From contig DABJ01000016.1 in the NCBI GenBank assembly GCA_002102825.1, positions 15,411-28,588 on the forward strand: a stretch of 13,178 nucleotides of DNA, written 5' to 3'. Below the pieces are notes generated by a model that was not told where the DNA came from, ran no database searches, and was given only the letters and a program-made list of their open reading frames with translations. The position numbers were made by a program, and so were the translations under genes. Below, piece by piece: positions 6,705-12,725 of this stretch; within the stretch, counting starts at the first letter, position 1, and every line of letters starts with the position of its first letter. The stretch is from Candidatus Gastranaerophilales bacterium HUM_12 (lineage in GTDB: Bacteria; Cyanobacteriota; Vampirovibrionia; Gastranaerophilales; Gastranaerophilaceae).

Positions 6705-7673
6705 ATGAATAGCTTTTTACATATACAAATGGATTATTTGCTTTTGTTGCAGAATTTTAGAGAGTGGTCCGGAGGAATATTTGATTCGTTTTTCACTCAT
6801 ATTACAATGGGAGGAGAATATGAATTCGGTATATTATTCACCGCTCTTATCTACTGGATAATTAACAAAAACTATGGAATATTTATGATTTGGAACTTGT
6901 TTTTAGGTCTTTTAACAAATCAATTTTTGAAAGTCACAGCATGCATTTATAGACCATGGATTTTAGATAGCAGAATTCACCCAGTGAAAATTGCAATGCA
7001 AAAAGCCGGCGGTTATTCATTCCCTAGTGGACATACAGCAATTGCGACAGGCACCATGGGAGCATTGGCTAAAAAAGTTTGGAAAGACAAGAAATGGCTT
7101 GCTATTTTTCTAATTGTAATGACTTTACTTGTAGCTTTTTCAAGAAATTATCTTGGAGTTCATACCCCGCAAGATGTCATTGTTTCACTATTTATCGGAG
7201 CAGGTTTTATATTTTTAACAGGAAAAATCATAAACTGGACCCAACAAGGCAAAAAACGAGATTTAATCGTTTGGGGAGTTGTTATGCTATTATGCGCAAT
7301 TCTGATTATCTATACAGAATTGAAAAATTACCCAATTGATTATGTAAATAACACAATCCTTGTTGATCCAATGAAAATGAAATACGAATCATTTCCGAAA
7401 GATGGCTTTATCGCAGGTGCATTCACCGGACTTTTGATAGAAAAAAGATTTATCAATTTTGAAATTCCAAAAACAATTTTGGCAAAAATAATTTTCTACT
7501 TGATTGGTGGAAGCATATTGCTTTATCTTATACACATGTCTGGAGCAGTTGTAGTCAAAAACCTAAATAATTACTCTTCTTGGGGAAGATTTACAAGTTG
7601 CTTTATTGTAAGCTTATTCTTGACGGCAATTTATCCGGCAATAATAAAATGGTTCTATCTGATAAAAAAATAG
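6705..7673 (+). CDS. PAP2-family membrane phosphatase
   Basis: A 322-aa multi-pass membrane protein of the type 2 phosphatidic acid phosphatase superfamily. All three catalytic motifs are intact: Lys76-x6-Arg83-Pro84 (KVTACIYRP), PSGH at 107-110 and Ser146-Arg147-x5-His153-x3-Asp157 (SRNYLGVHTPQD). Hydrophobic stretches near 42-55, 57-72, 131-146, 160-176, 184-202 and two more near the C-terminus suggest six to eight transmembrane helices, with the active site on the outer face in characterised relatives. Substrates of the family include phosphatidic acid, phosphatidylglycerophosphate and undecaprenyl diphosphate; which applies here is unknown. The phosphoesterase gene starts 8 bases after its stop, and the pair likely forms an operon for membrane lipid or lipid-carrier dephosphorylation. 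Confidence 0.9.
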   Translation: MNSFLHIQMDYLLLLQNFREWSGGIFDSFFTHITMGGEYEFGILFTALIYWIINKNYGIFMIWNLFLGLLTNQFLKVTACIYRPWILDSRIHPVKIAMQKAGGYSFPSGHTAIATGTMGALAKKVWKDKKWLAIFLIVMTLLVAFSRNYLGVHTPQDVIVSLFIGAGFIFLTGKIINWTQQGKKRDLIVWGVVMLLCAILIIYTELKNYPIDYVNNTILVDPMKMKYESFPKDGFIAGAFTGLLIEKRFINFEIPKTILAKIIFYLIGGSILLYLIHMSGAVVVKNLNNYSSWGRFTSCFIVSLFLTAIYPAIIKWFYLIKK

Positions 7674-7681
7674 GTTTTACA

Positions 7682-8476
7682 ATGACAATTAAAATCATAA
7701 TTCTTATTCTAATATTATTTATTTTTACAATTGATAGCTTATTTATTGAACCAAATATGCTGAGAGTAAAAAAATACACTCTGCATGATGAGTATTTAAA
7801 AGGAATAAAAATCGTATTTGTTAGTGATTTTCATATCACTCCAACCGGTCAGAAACGATTTGATAAGTTAATAAACACAATAAATAATGAAAATCCGGAC
7901 ATTGTACTATCAACCGGAGATTTTGTCGGCGGATATAAAGAAAATGAGACTATGCCAATAGAAGACATTGCCAAAAACCTTACGAAAATCAAATCAAAGC
8001 ACGGAATTATTACAGTTTTGGGAAATCATGACTGGGATACAGATGGAATTAAAATAACAAAGAATTTAGAGGCAAACAACATCACCGTATTAGCAAACTC
8101 TAATAAAAAAATTTATATCAACGGAAAAGAAATATATATTGCAGGAGTAGAAGATTTAAAAACTCAAAACCCTGATATTGATAAAGCTTTAATAGGGGCA
8201 AAACGGCCAACTATCCTACTAACCCACTCGCCAGATATTTTTCCAGATGTTCCACAGGAGGTAAATTTAACACTTGCAGGACATTTGCATGGTGGACAGA
8301 TTCGTTTACCATTTTGGGGAGCAATAATAGTTCCATCAAAATATGGAAACAGATACACAACTGGAAAAATTTTAGAAGATAATAAAACAATGATAGAAAC
8401 GAATGGAATTGGAATGAGTATTCTACCAATTCGTTTCAATTGTCCGCCTGAAATTGTTGTAATTAATTTTGAATAA
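7682..8476 (+). CDS. Membrane-anchored metallophosphoesterase (YkuE/YaeI/LpxG-like)
   Basis: A 264-aa protein with one N-terminal membrane anchor (residues 4-20, IKIIILILILFIFTIDS) and a calcineurin-like phosphoesterase domain. Metal ligands are all present: Asp49 and His51 (SDFHI), Asp80 (TGDFVGG), Asn115-His116-Asp117 (LGNHDWD), His182 (THSPD) and GHLHGGQ at 200-206. The GHxHGGQ ending and the later PSKYGNRYTTG are typical of the YkuE/YaeI group, to which the UDP-2,3-diacylglucosamine hydrolase LpxG of Chlamydia also belongs. The substrate here cannot be assigned. ATG 7682, 8 bases after the PAP2 stop with a weak AGG ahead, is preferred over an in-frame ATG at 7649 that would overlap the PAP2 gene by 25 bases and put a charged stretch before the anchor. 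It is probably cotranscribed with the PAP2 gene. Confidence 0.88.
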   Translation: MTIKIIILILILFIFTIDSLFIEPNMLRVKKYTLHDEYLKGIKIVFVSDFHITPTGQKRFDKLINTINNENPDIVLSTGDFVGGYKENETMPIEDIAKNLTKIKSKHGIITVLGNHDWDTDGIKITKNLEANNITVLANSNKKIYINGKEIYIAGVEDLKTQNPDIDKALIGAKRPTILLTHSPDIFPDVPQEVNLTLAGHLHGGQIRLPFWGAIIVPSKYGNRYTTGKILEDNKTMIETNGIGMSILPIRFNCPPEIVVINFE

Positions 8477-8564
8477 ATTACTTTCTGTATGCCGTACAGC
8501 TATAACGTGATGGATAAATTTGAAAGTGGGAATGTTGGTATAATTTAGGTGTTGTTTATATTTT

Positions 8565-8731
8565 AACCACTTCCATCGTTTTAAGAAAAATTATCCTTTT
8601 TATCCTATTCTTATCCTTAAATTTATCCTTTTTTCTGTTTGTTTTATTGGTTTTGCCTCAAACTTAGACAGGACTTGAATTTAAGCAAGGATAGAAAAAG
8701 GATAAAAACTTCCGAGTGGTGGGAAGAGGTT
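8565..8731. repeat. TATCC direct repeats with matching inverted GGATA repeats
   Basis: TATCC occurs at 8592, 8601, 8612 and 8624; the inverse GGATA occurs at 8689 and 8700. TTATCCTTTTT (8591-8601) and TTTATCCTTTTT (8622-8633) are perfect inverse complements of AAAAAGGATAA(A) at 8695-8706, giving 11-12 bp stems. An outer imperfect pair, AACCACTTCC (8565-8574) with GGAAGAGGTT (8722-8731), matches at 9 of 10 positions. The cluster could bind a protein, act as an element end, or form a structured transcript; nothing in sequence decides which. Confidence 0.6.
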
Positions 8732-8761
8732 TTGTTAAATTAATAAATTAACGTTATATAA

Positions 8762-8810
8762 CTGTTTTTGGTGCAACCAATTGCATCCTACTGGCTACCA
8801 GTAAAAATAG
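8762..8810 (+). other. Compact three-way-junction element (structured RNA or DNA candidate)
   Basis: Three stems nest without gaps. The outer stem is CTGTTTTT (8762-8769) with AAAAATAG (8803-8810). Hairpin one is GGTGCAA-CCAA-TTGCATC (8770-8787). Hairpin two is TACTGG-CTA-CCAGTA (8789-8803; A8803 is also the end of the outer stem and can pair in only one). The outer stem and hairpin one each contain one G-T pair on the plus strand, which would be a C-A mismatch on the minus strand, so if it acts as RNA the plus strand is favoured. There is no terminal T-run, so it is not an ordinary terminator. Confidence 0.5.
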
Positions 8811-8871
8811 AGGAAAGCTAGTGAAGAATGGAAAGAAGTTACATTCGAACATAAAGCAAGATAAATAATTA

Positions 8872-9426
8872 TTACATTATATTTGTTTCACTAGGATTTT
8901 TATTTAAATTTTCTAAGTGACATTTTAAATTATCACTTATTTTTTCAAAAATTTTTAGCAAATAAGGTTGCATTGTAATAAAATTTATATCTTGTTCTTT
9001 TGGAAAATTATGATATTGAACCATAAAATTTTTAATTGCTTTAAGCTCTTCTCTTGATAATTTTAAAAACGGATCTTCTTGCATATAATTATGTGATACT
9101 GAAAGATGTATAAAAGAACAACCAAATAAATATACATTTCTAGCCCAACCGCACATATTAAGAACGTTTTTAATTAATAAATAATCTGTAATTGTTCTTT
9201 TACCATTATGCCATTTTTCATTATTTAGGGTTTGTTTTATAAACATTATTCTTTGTGATTGTTCACAAGTTAATAAAAACAATACTCGTACCATTGAATC
9301 AAGTTCTTGTCTTAAAATACCAACACAATTCCCATATAATTGATTTTCATACAGTAATTTTATTGTTTTTGCATTTTCCTCTGAACGGTTCTTTACTATA
9401 TTACAAAACTTATCTAAATCATCCAT
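8872..9426 (-). CDS. Unrecognised helical protein, fourth gene of the DpnII-type operon
   Basis: A 184-aa soluble protein with no signal peptide, membrane segment or known catalytic motif that I can identify. It is rich in predicted helix (VGILRQELDSMVRVLFLL at 35-52; SREELKAIKNFMVQYH at 124-139; YLLKIFEKISDNLKCHLENL at 155-174). The middle carries a motif-like stretch, GWARNVYLFGCSFIHLSVSHNY (93-114), with an Arg and two His that recall HEPN-like helical proteins, but a canonical R-x4-6-H motif is not seen. ATG 9426 is chosen: it lies 7 bases after the endonuclease stop with TTAGG ahead. A GTG at 9459 would overlap the endonuclease gene and has AGAGG directly against it. Being last in the operon behind the endonuclease suggests an accessory part in defence or DNA handling, but no function can be assigned. 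Confidence 0.72.
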   Translation of the reverse strand: MDDLDKFCNIVKNRSEENAKTIKLLYENQLYGNCVGILRQELDSMVRVLFLLTCEQSQRIMFIKQTLNNEKWHNGKRTITDYLLIKNVLNMCGWARNVYLFGCSFIHLSVSHNYMQEDPFLKLSREELKAIKNFMVQYHNFPKEQDINFITMQPYLLKIFEKISDNLKCHLENLNKNPSETNIM

Positions 9427-9433
9427 ATTATAC

Positions 9434-10291
9434 CTAATATAATCGTTGCAATATTCCACCCTCTAAATCTTGAATATTATAAACAGTATCCAAAACATCA
9501 AAAGTTTCTTCCAAATTGTTTCTTGCACTATTCCAACCGAAACCGTCAGTAAACCAAATAAACGTTACGCCATATATTGTAGCAACTTCTTGTGCTAAGG
9601 TTTTATAGCTTCTTGCCGTCTCATTAAGTTTTGAGCCGCCACTTGAATAGAAATTTGTTTCGATTACATAAATTTGATTATCAGTTTTTATTACAAAATC
9701 AAAACGTTTTTCCATTTTGCCATGATTTGAAATAGCAGAAAGATTAATATTCCATTTATCTTCAATTTCGTGGATATACATTTCTTTGAAATAGTTTTGC
9801 CCTTTAATAAATCCGGCTTTTTGAATGTAATCTTCAACAAGATTTTCCATCAAATGTCCACCGCGATTTTTACGACCGTTACTATCTAACCCTGTTTCAA
9901 CACCAGTTGCATAATCAACTAAATTGCTTACAATATGATTTTCCAACAAATCAAATAGCTTAGTTTTTCTCATAAACATTTTATAATCATCTATGCTGTA
10001 GTTTTGTTTTCTAAAAGAGAAATTATATTCTCCATCAGCATCTGTAACAGAAATTTCGTTAGAGCAAACAGCTAATAGCAAAGGAATACATTTTAGAGTT
10101 TCAGGATATTTTATGATAATATCCTCAAAATCTTTTTCGATATTTTTTGAGCCAACTAGCGAATTTAAAATATTTAATTCAACTTTTATATCATCAACAT
10201 TGTTATTTACCTTATCAAAATCTACATAGTAGCAATAATCTGCAATACATGGTCTAAATGTAGATAACCATTCTTTAAAATCTCTAGTCAT
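9434..10291 (-). CDS. Type II restriction endonuclease, DpnII family (GATC)
   Basis: A 285-aa protein with the hallmark blocks of the DpnII endonuclease family (pfam DpnII): ATGVETGLDSNGRKNRGG (128-145), RFDFVIKT (196-203), YVIETNFYSSGGSKLNETAR (208-227) and FTDGFGWNSARNNLEETF (247-264). Asp198 and Glu211 sit where a PD-(D/E)XK-like nuclease core would place metal ligands. Its length is close to DpnII of Streptococcus pneumoniae. The family cuts unmethylated GATC; methylation by the upstream enzymes protects the host. The ATG overlaps the Dam-like stop by 8 bases (AGGA just ahead), so it is translated after both methyltransferases, an order that favours protection first. No truncation or missing motif is seen, so the system appears active. 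Confidence 0.93.
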   Translation of the reverse strand: MTRDFKEWLSTFRPCIADYCYYVDFDKVNNNVDDIKVELNILNSLVGSKNIEKDFEDIIIKYPETLKCIPLLLAVCSNEISVTDADGEYNFSFRKQNYSIDDYKMFMRKTKLFDLLENHIVSNLVDYATGVETGLDSNGRKNRGGHLMENLVEDYIQKAGFIKGQNYFKEMYIHEIEDKWNINLSAISNHGKMEKRFDFVIKTDNQIYVIETNFYSSGGSKLNETARSYKTLAQEVATIYGVTFIWFTDGFGWNSARNNLEETFDVLDTVYNIQDLEGGILQRLY

Positions 10292-11126
10292 AATTCCTCA
10301 CTAAAACTTCTGTAATTTTACCTCTGCCATCTGCATTTGCATTGATTTGGCGAGACGCAAAAACTTTTTTAATTTCATAATTTACATATAATTCATTTAC
10401 TAATTTAGTATCTGAATTTGAAAGCATAAATTTAACACCTTTATTGTCCAATTCATCGCAAACATCTCGCAGTTTGAATTGCATATTAATATCAAAACCA
10501 TCTTTAGTATAAGAAGTAAAACTTGAAGTCTCATTCAATGGTACATAAGGTGGGTCAAAATAAACCAAATCACCTTTTTTAACCTTAGTTAAAATTTCTG
10601 AAAAATCAGCACATTTAATTTCAGTCTTTTTTAATAGTTCAGAACAATTCAAAAGGTTGTTCTCGTCAATTATACGAGGGTTTTTATAATGTCCAAATGG
10701 AACATTAAATTGCCCTTGAGAATTCACTCTATACATTCCGTTAAAGCAGGTTCTATTCAAATAAATAAAACGACTTGCTCTTTCTACATCTGACAATTCT
10801 GTATATTGTTCAGTTCTATCAATATTTCGAATTTCTAAAAAATATTCTTTTGAAACTTCGTGCTTGCTTAAATCCTTAATAAGTTCATAAACATTATCTC
10901 GAACAACTGAATAAAGGTTAATCAACTCTTCATTCATATCAGAAATATAAGCCTGTTCCGGTTGTAATTCAAAAAATAAAGCACCGCCGCCAATGAAAGG
11001 CTCAAAATAACGATTGTAAGATTTTGGCATGTTTTTAATTAGTTCAAACATAAGCTGACGCTTGCCGCCAACCCATTTAACAATCGGATATGTTTCACTT
11101 TTCAATTGTTCTAAAACTACTGCCAT
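10284..11126 (-). CDS. Dam/DpnM-like DNA adenine-N6 methyltransferase (GATC)
   Basis: A 280-aa alpha-class N6-adenine methyltransferase of the Dam/M1.DpnII group. It shows the SAM-binding start VKWVGGKRQLM (16-26), motif I FEPFIGGGALF (41-51), the target-recognition stretch LNRTCFNGMYRVNSQGQFN (123-141) shared with Dam enzymes, and the catalytic DPPY at 191-194. The family methylates the adenine of double-stranded GATC, which blocks the partner DpnII endonuclease. It starts at ATG 11126, overlapping the preceding methyltransferase by 10 bases, and overlaps the endonuclease by 8, so the operon is tightly coupled. It could also affect methylation-sensitive functions genome-wide, like an orphan Dam, but its context makes self-protection the main role. 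Confidence 0.95.
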   Translation of the reverse strand: MAVVLEQLKSETYPIVKWVGGKRQLMFELIKNMPKSYNRYFEPFIGGGALFFELQPEQAYISDMNEELINLYSVVRDNVYELIKDLSKHEVSKEYFLEIRNIDRTEQYTELSDVERASRFIYLNRTCFNGMYRVNSQGQFNVPFGHYKNPRIIDENNLLNCSELLKKTEIKCADFSEILTKVKKGDLVYFDPPYVPLNETSSFTSYTKDGFDINMQFKLRDVCDELDNKGVKFMLSNSDTKLVNELYVNYEIKKVFASRQINANADGRGKITEVLVRNYD

Positions 11127-11920
11127 GCTTTATCTTTCTTTGAAAATAGTTGCTCAAACCTTTTAACAGAAAGGTCTAAGTATTCTTTTTCTAAGTCTAT
11201 TCCAATAAATTTCCTACCTAACTCTAATGCCATTATACCAGTAGTTGAGCTACCTGTAAACGGATCGAGTATTAAATCGCCTTTGTTAGTTGACGCAAGG
11301 ATTATGCGCCTTAACAATTCTAAAGGTTTTTGAGTCGGGTGTTTGCCGAATTCTTTTTCTGAAGGTTTTGGAGTATCTATTTGCCAAACCGAACGCATTT
11401 GTTTATTTGGCTTTTTAAGAATATCATCGTTCCAATCCCCATTTTTCATTGCTTCGTAATTGAAAGTATGCTTGCCTTTTGGGTCTTTTCTTGCCCATAA
11501 TAAAGTTTCATGACTAGCTGTAAAATACCTACAACTCATATTTGGCGAAGCATTCGGTTTAAACCAACATATATCATTTAAAATTTTAAAGCCAGATTTT
11601 TGCAACGCAAATCCACAAGCATAAATTGAATGATAAGTCCCCGAAATCCAAATTGTTCCGTTAGGTTTTAAAACTCTTTTACAAGCATTAATCCATTTTT
11701 GATGGAATTCAAAATCTTCGTCCAAGCCTTTGCTTTCATCCCATTTCCCTTTGTTGACAGAAACAACTTTGCCTGATTGACAGGTTATCCCCCCATTAGA
11801 AAGCATATACGGTGGGTCTGCAAAAATCATATCTATAGATTCAGAAGTTGCTCTATTTAAAATCTCAATACAATCACCCTGAAATAAAGTTATATCGTCT
11901 TTTTCATAAAACTTTTGCAT
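11117..11920 (-). CDS. DpnA-like beta-class DNA adenine methyltransferase
   Basis: A 267-aa methyltransferase with the beta-class motif order: catalytic motif IV first (FADPPYML, DPPY at 35-38), then HPTQKPLELLRRII (194-207) and the SAM motif LDPFTGSSTTG (218-228). DpnA (M2.DpnII) is the second methyltransferase of the pneumococcal DpnII system, which also methylates single-stranded GATC DNA and so helps the cell keep unmethylated incoming plasmid DNA after natural transformation. The sequence and the setting beside Dam-like and DpnII genes support the same assignment. Here it is the first gene, whereas in pneumococcus the order as I recall it is dpnM-dpnA-dpnB. ATG 11920 has no Shine-Dalgarno but has TATAAT six bases upstream, predicting a leaderless operon mRNA. 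Confidence 0.92.
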   Translation of the reverse strand: MQKFYEKDDITLFQGDCIEILNRATSESIDMIFADPPYMLSNGGITCQSGKVVSVNKGKWDESKGLDEDFEFHQKWINACKRVLKPNGTIWISGTYHSIYACGFALQKSGFKILNDICWFKPNASPNMSCRYFTASHETLLWARKDPKGKHTFNYEAMKNGDWNDDILKKPNKQMRSVWQIDTPKPSEKEFGKHPTQKPLELLRRIILASTNKGDLILDPFTGSSTTGIMALELGRKFIGIDLEKEYLDLSVKRFEQLFSKKDKAWQ

Positions 11921-11926
11921 GGGTTA

Positions 11927-11932
11927 ATTATA
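11927..11932 (-). promoter_or_regulatory. Consensus -10 of the restriction-modification operon
   Basis: On the minus strand a perfect TATAAT lies exactly six bases (TAACCC) before ATG 11920, so the predicted start point is the A of the ATG. No TTGACA-like -35 is seen (GAGAAA at the 17-base position); the region above is a long A/T tract that could act as an UP-like element. No controller-protein gene or operator repeat is visible. Confidence 0.6.
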
Positions 11933-12017
11933 ATATAAATATATAATTATTTCTCGTTTTACCTAATATATTTTCTCAAACTATAAAGATAAGGACACCA
12001 TTTTTTCCGAACATACT

Positions 12018-12044
12018 AAAAAAGAGCCCTCACGGACTCTTTTA
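12018..12044 (-). terminator. Intrinsic terminator of tRNA-Ser
   Basis: Reading the minus strand, AAGAGTCC (12041-12034), the GNRA-type loop GTGA and GGGCTCTT (12029-12022) form an 8-bp stem with one G-U pair, followed by a T-run reaching 12018. It starts a few bases after the tRNA 3' end. It would also insulate the tRNA from the restriction-modification operon downstream. Confidence 0.85.
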
Positions 12045-12046
12045 AA

Positions 12047-12136
12047 TGGAGGAGAAGGTGGGATTCGAACCCACGGAACGCTCGCACGTTCGACGGTTTT
12101 CAAGACCGCTCCGATCAACCGCTCTGGCACTTCTCC
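12047..12136 (-). tRNA. tRNA-Ser (anticodon UGA)
   Basis: A complete class II tRNA on the minus strand. The acceptor stem is GGAGAAG (12136-12130) with CTTCTCC (12057-12051), 7 bp. The anticodon stem GCGGU/ACCGU carries the loop CUUGAAA, giving anticodon UGA (reads UCN serine codons). A long variable arm GAACG-UGCGAG-CGUUC confirms the serine type. The T-arm is GTGGG-TTCGAAT-CCCAC. CCA is encoded (12049-12047). The discriminator base is U rather than the G usual in bacterial serine tRNAs. The D-arm and anticodon region (GGTTGAT, GGTCTTGAAAACCG) recall plastid trnS-UGA from memory, in keeping with a cyanobacterial-lineage origin. Confidence 0.97.
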
Positions 12137-12156
12137 AAACGATTGTTTGTATACTT

Positions 12157-12184
12157 ATTGTAGCAATTAAATATCTAATGTCAA
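12157..12184 (-). promoter_or_regulatory. tRNA-Ser promoter
   Basis: On the minus strand, a perfect TTGACA (12184-12179), a 16-base spacer and TACAAT (12162-12157) preceded by TGC form a strong promoter with both a consensus -35 and an extended -10. Transcription would begin near 12150, about 14 bases before the mature tRNA. Confidence 0.85.
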
Positions 12185-12230
12185 GGACTTATTTATAAAT
12201 TAGTCGTATGATTTTATAATGTTTGCAAAA

Positions 12231-12239
12231 TGCTATTAT
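12231..12239 (+). promoter_or_regulatory. Extended -10 of the DUF4234-like gene, leaderless placement
   Basis: TGC (12231-12233) plus TATTAT (12234-12239) lies six bases before ATG 12246. An alternative TATGAT at 12207-12212 stands in the same relation to the upstream in-frame ATG at 12219, so the start is not fully settled. Confidence 0.5.
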
Positions 12240-12245
12240 AATTAT

Positions 12246-12713
12246 ATGGGAAACAATACATACTTTCGAAAAACTTCTACTGTAAAACTCGTTTGTTTAT
12301 CAATAATCTCTTGCGGAATTTATTGGTATGTTTGGCTGTGGAAGTTAATTACTGACATCAACAAGCTTTTTCCTCAAAAAGGGAAATGCATACACCGATA
12401 TAACTGGTTTTGCGCATTGATTGGACTTCAAATAATTTCATTAACAATGAGTTTTAAGGGGATACAAACAGAATTTATAATAAATATTGCAGGCGTTGTG
12501 TGGTTTTTCATAAACTTGCTATTAACATTACAAATCCTTAAAAACATTGAGCGATATGTTAAAGAAGAATTTGATCTGGAAATAAAACACAACCCCATTG
12601 GTTGGATTGTTTTTGGAAGTTTTTATATAAATTACAAAATTAATCGTCTAAATTTGACCATTCAAAAAGGTATAGAAAAGAAAATTACAGAAATTAAAAC
12701 TTCATCTTTATGA
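12246..12713 (+). CDS. DUF4234-like small membrane protein
   Basis: A 155-aa membrane protein from ATG 12246. The opening (MGNNTYFRKTSTVKLVCLSI, then ISCGIYWYVWLWKLITDINKL) matches the DUF4234 pattern: a short basic start, a hydrophobic segment with a CGIY turn, then an aromatic WxWxL and DxN stretch. Three or four hydrophobic segments are visible (near 13-32, 54-70, 77-97, 120-132). The protein ends in a basic, soluble tail. The family has no established function. An in-frame ATG at 12219 would add nine residues (MFAKCYYNY) but family N-termini favour the later start. The GtrA gene follows 12 bases after its stop. There is no Shine-Dalgarno, and a well-placed -10 suggests a leaderless message. 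Confidence 0.7.
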   Translation: MGNNTYFRKTSTVKLVCLSIISCGIYWYVWLWKLITDINKLFPQKGKCIHRYNWFCALIGLQIISLTMSFKGIQTEFIINIAGVVWFFINLLLTLQILKNIERYVKEEFDLEIKHNPIGWIVFGSFYINYKINRLNLTIQKGIEKKITEIKTSSL

Positions 12714-12719
12714 TAAAAT
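12711..12719 (+). promoter_or_regulatory. Extended -10 of the GtrA gene overlapping the upstream stop codon
   Basis: TGA (12711-12713), the stop of the preceding gene, supplies the TGn of an extended -10 with TAAAAT (12714-12719). Six bases then lead to ATG 12726. AAAGG at 12720-12724 resembles a Shine-Dalgarno but is only one base from the ATG, too close to work normally. Confidence 0.5.
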
Positions 12720-12725
12720 AAAGGT

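Larger units (their letters stand above)
8477..8871. other. 395-base non-coding spacer at the edge of the restriction-modification block
   Basis: No convincing reading frame on either strand; the longest start-to-stop runs I see are about 12-16 codons. It contains a small inverted repeat CTGTA-TGCCG-TACAG at 8485-8499 right after the phosphoesterase stop, the TATCC/GGATA repeat cluster (8565-8731), a perfect 10-base palindrome GTTATATAAC (8753-8762) and the three-way-junction element (8762-8810). No transposase remnant or recognisable terminator (stem plus T-run) is visible. Confidence 0.7.

Noticed and set aside
8591..8633. TTATCC units as DnaA boxes of a replication origin
   Set aside because: DnaA boxes need TTATNCACA; here every unit continues with TTT, TAT or TTA instead of ACA, and no dnaA, dnaN or parAB gene is near.
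8717..8850. A larger tRNA-Ser fragment as an attL copy
   Set aside because: GGTGGGA and ATTCGAAC both occur in the spacer, but they are over 100 bases apart whereas they are adjacent in the tRNA; only the octamer is kept, as a weak observation.
8477..8871. CRISPR array or insertion sequence remnant in the spacer
   Set aside because: Repeats are 5-12 bases with no spacer units of constant length, and there is no transposase fragment or target-site duplication.
8872..9426. HEPN RNase assignment for the fourth operon gene
   Set aside because: It has a helical character with Arg and His residues, but no clear R-x4-6-H catalytic motif, so the function is left open.
12219..12245. ATG 12219 as the start of the DUF4234-like gene
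   Set aside because: The extra MFAKCYYNY is unlike family N-termini and covers the best -10; kept only as an alternative because TATGAT also precedes this ATG at the same distance.
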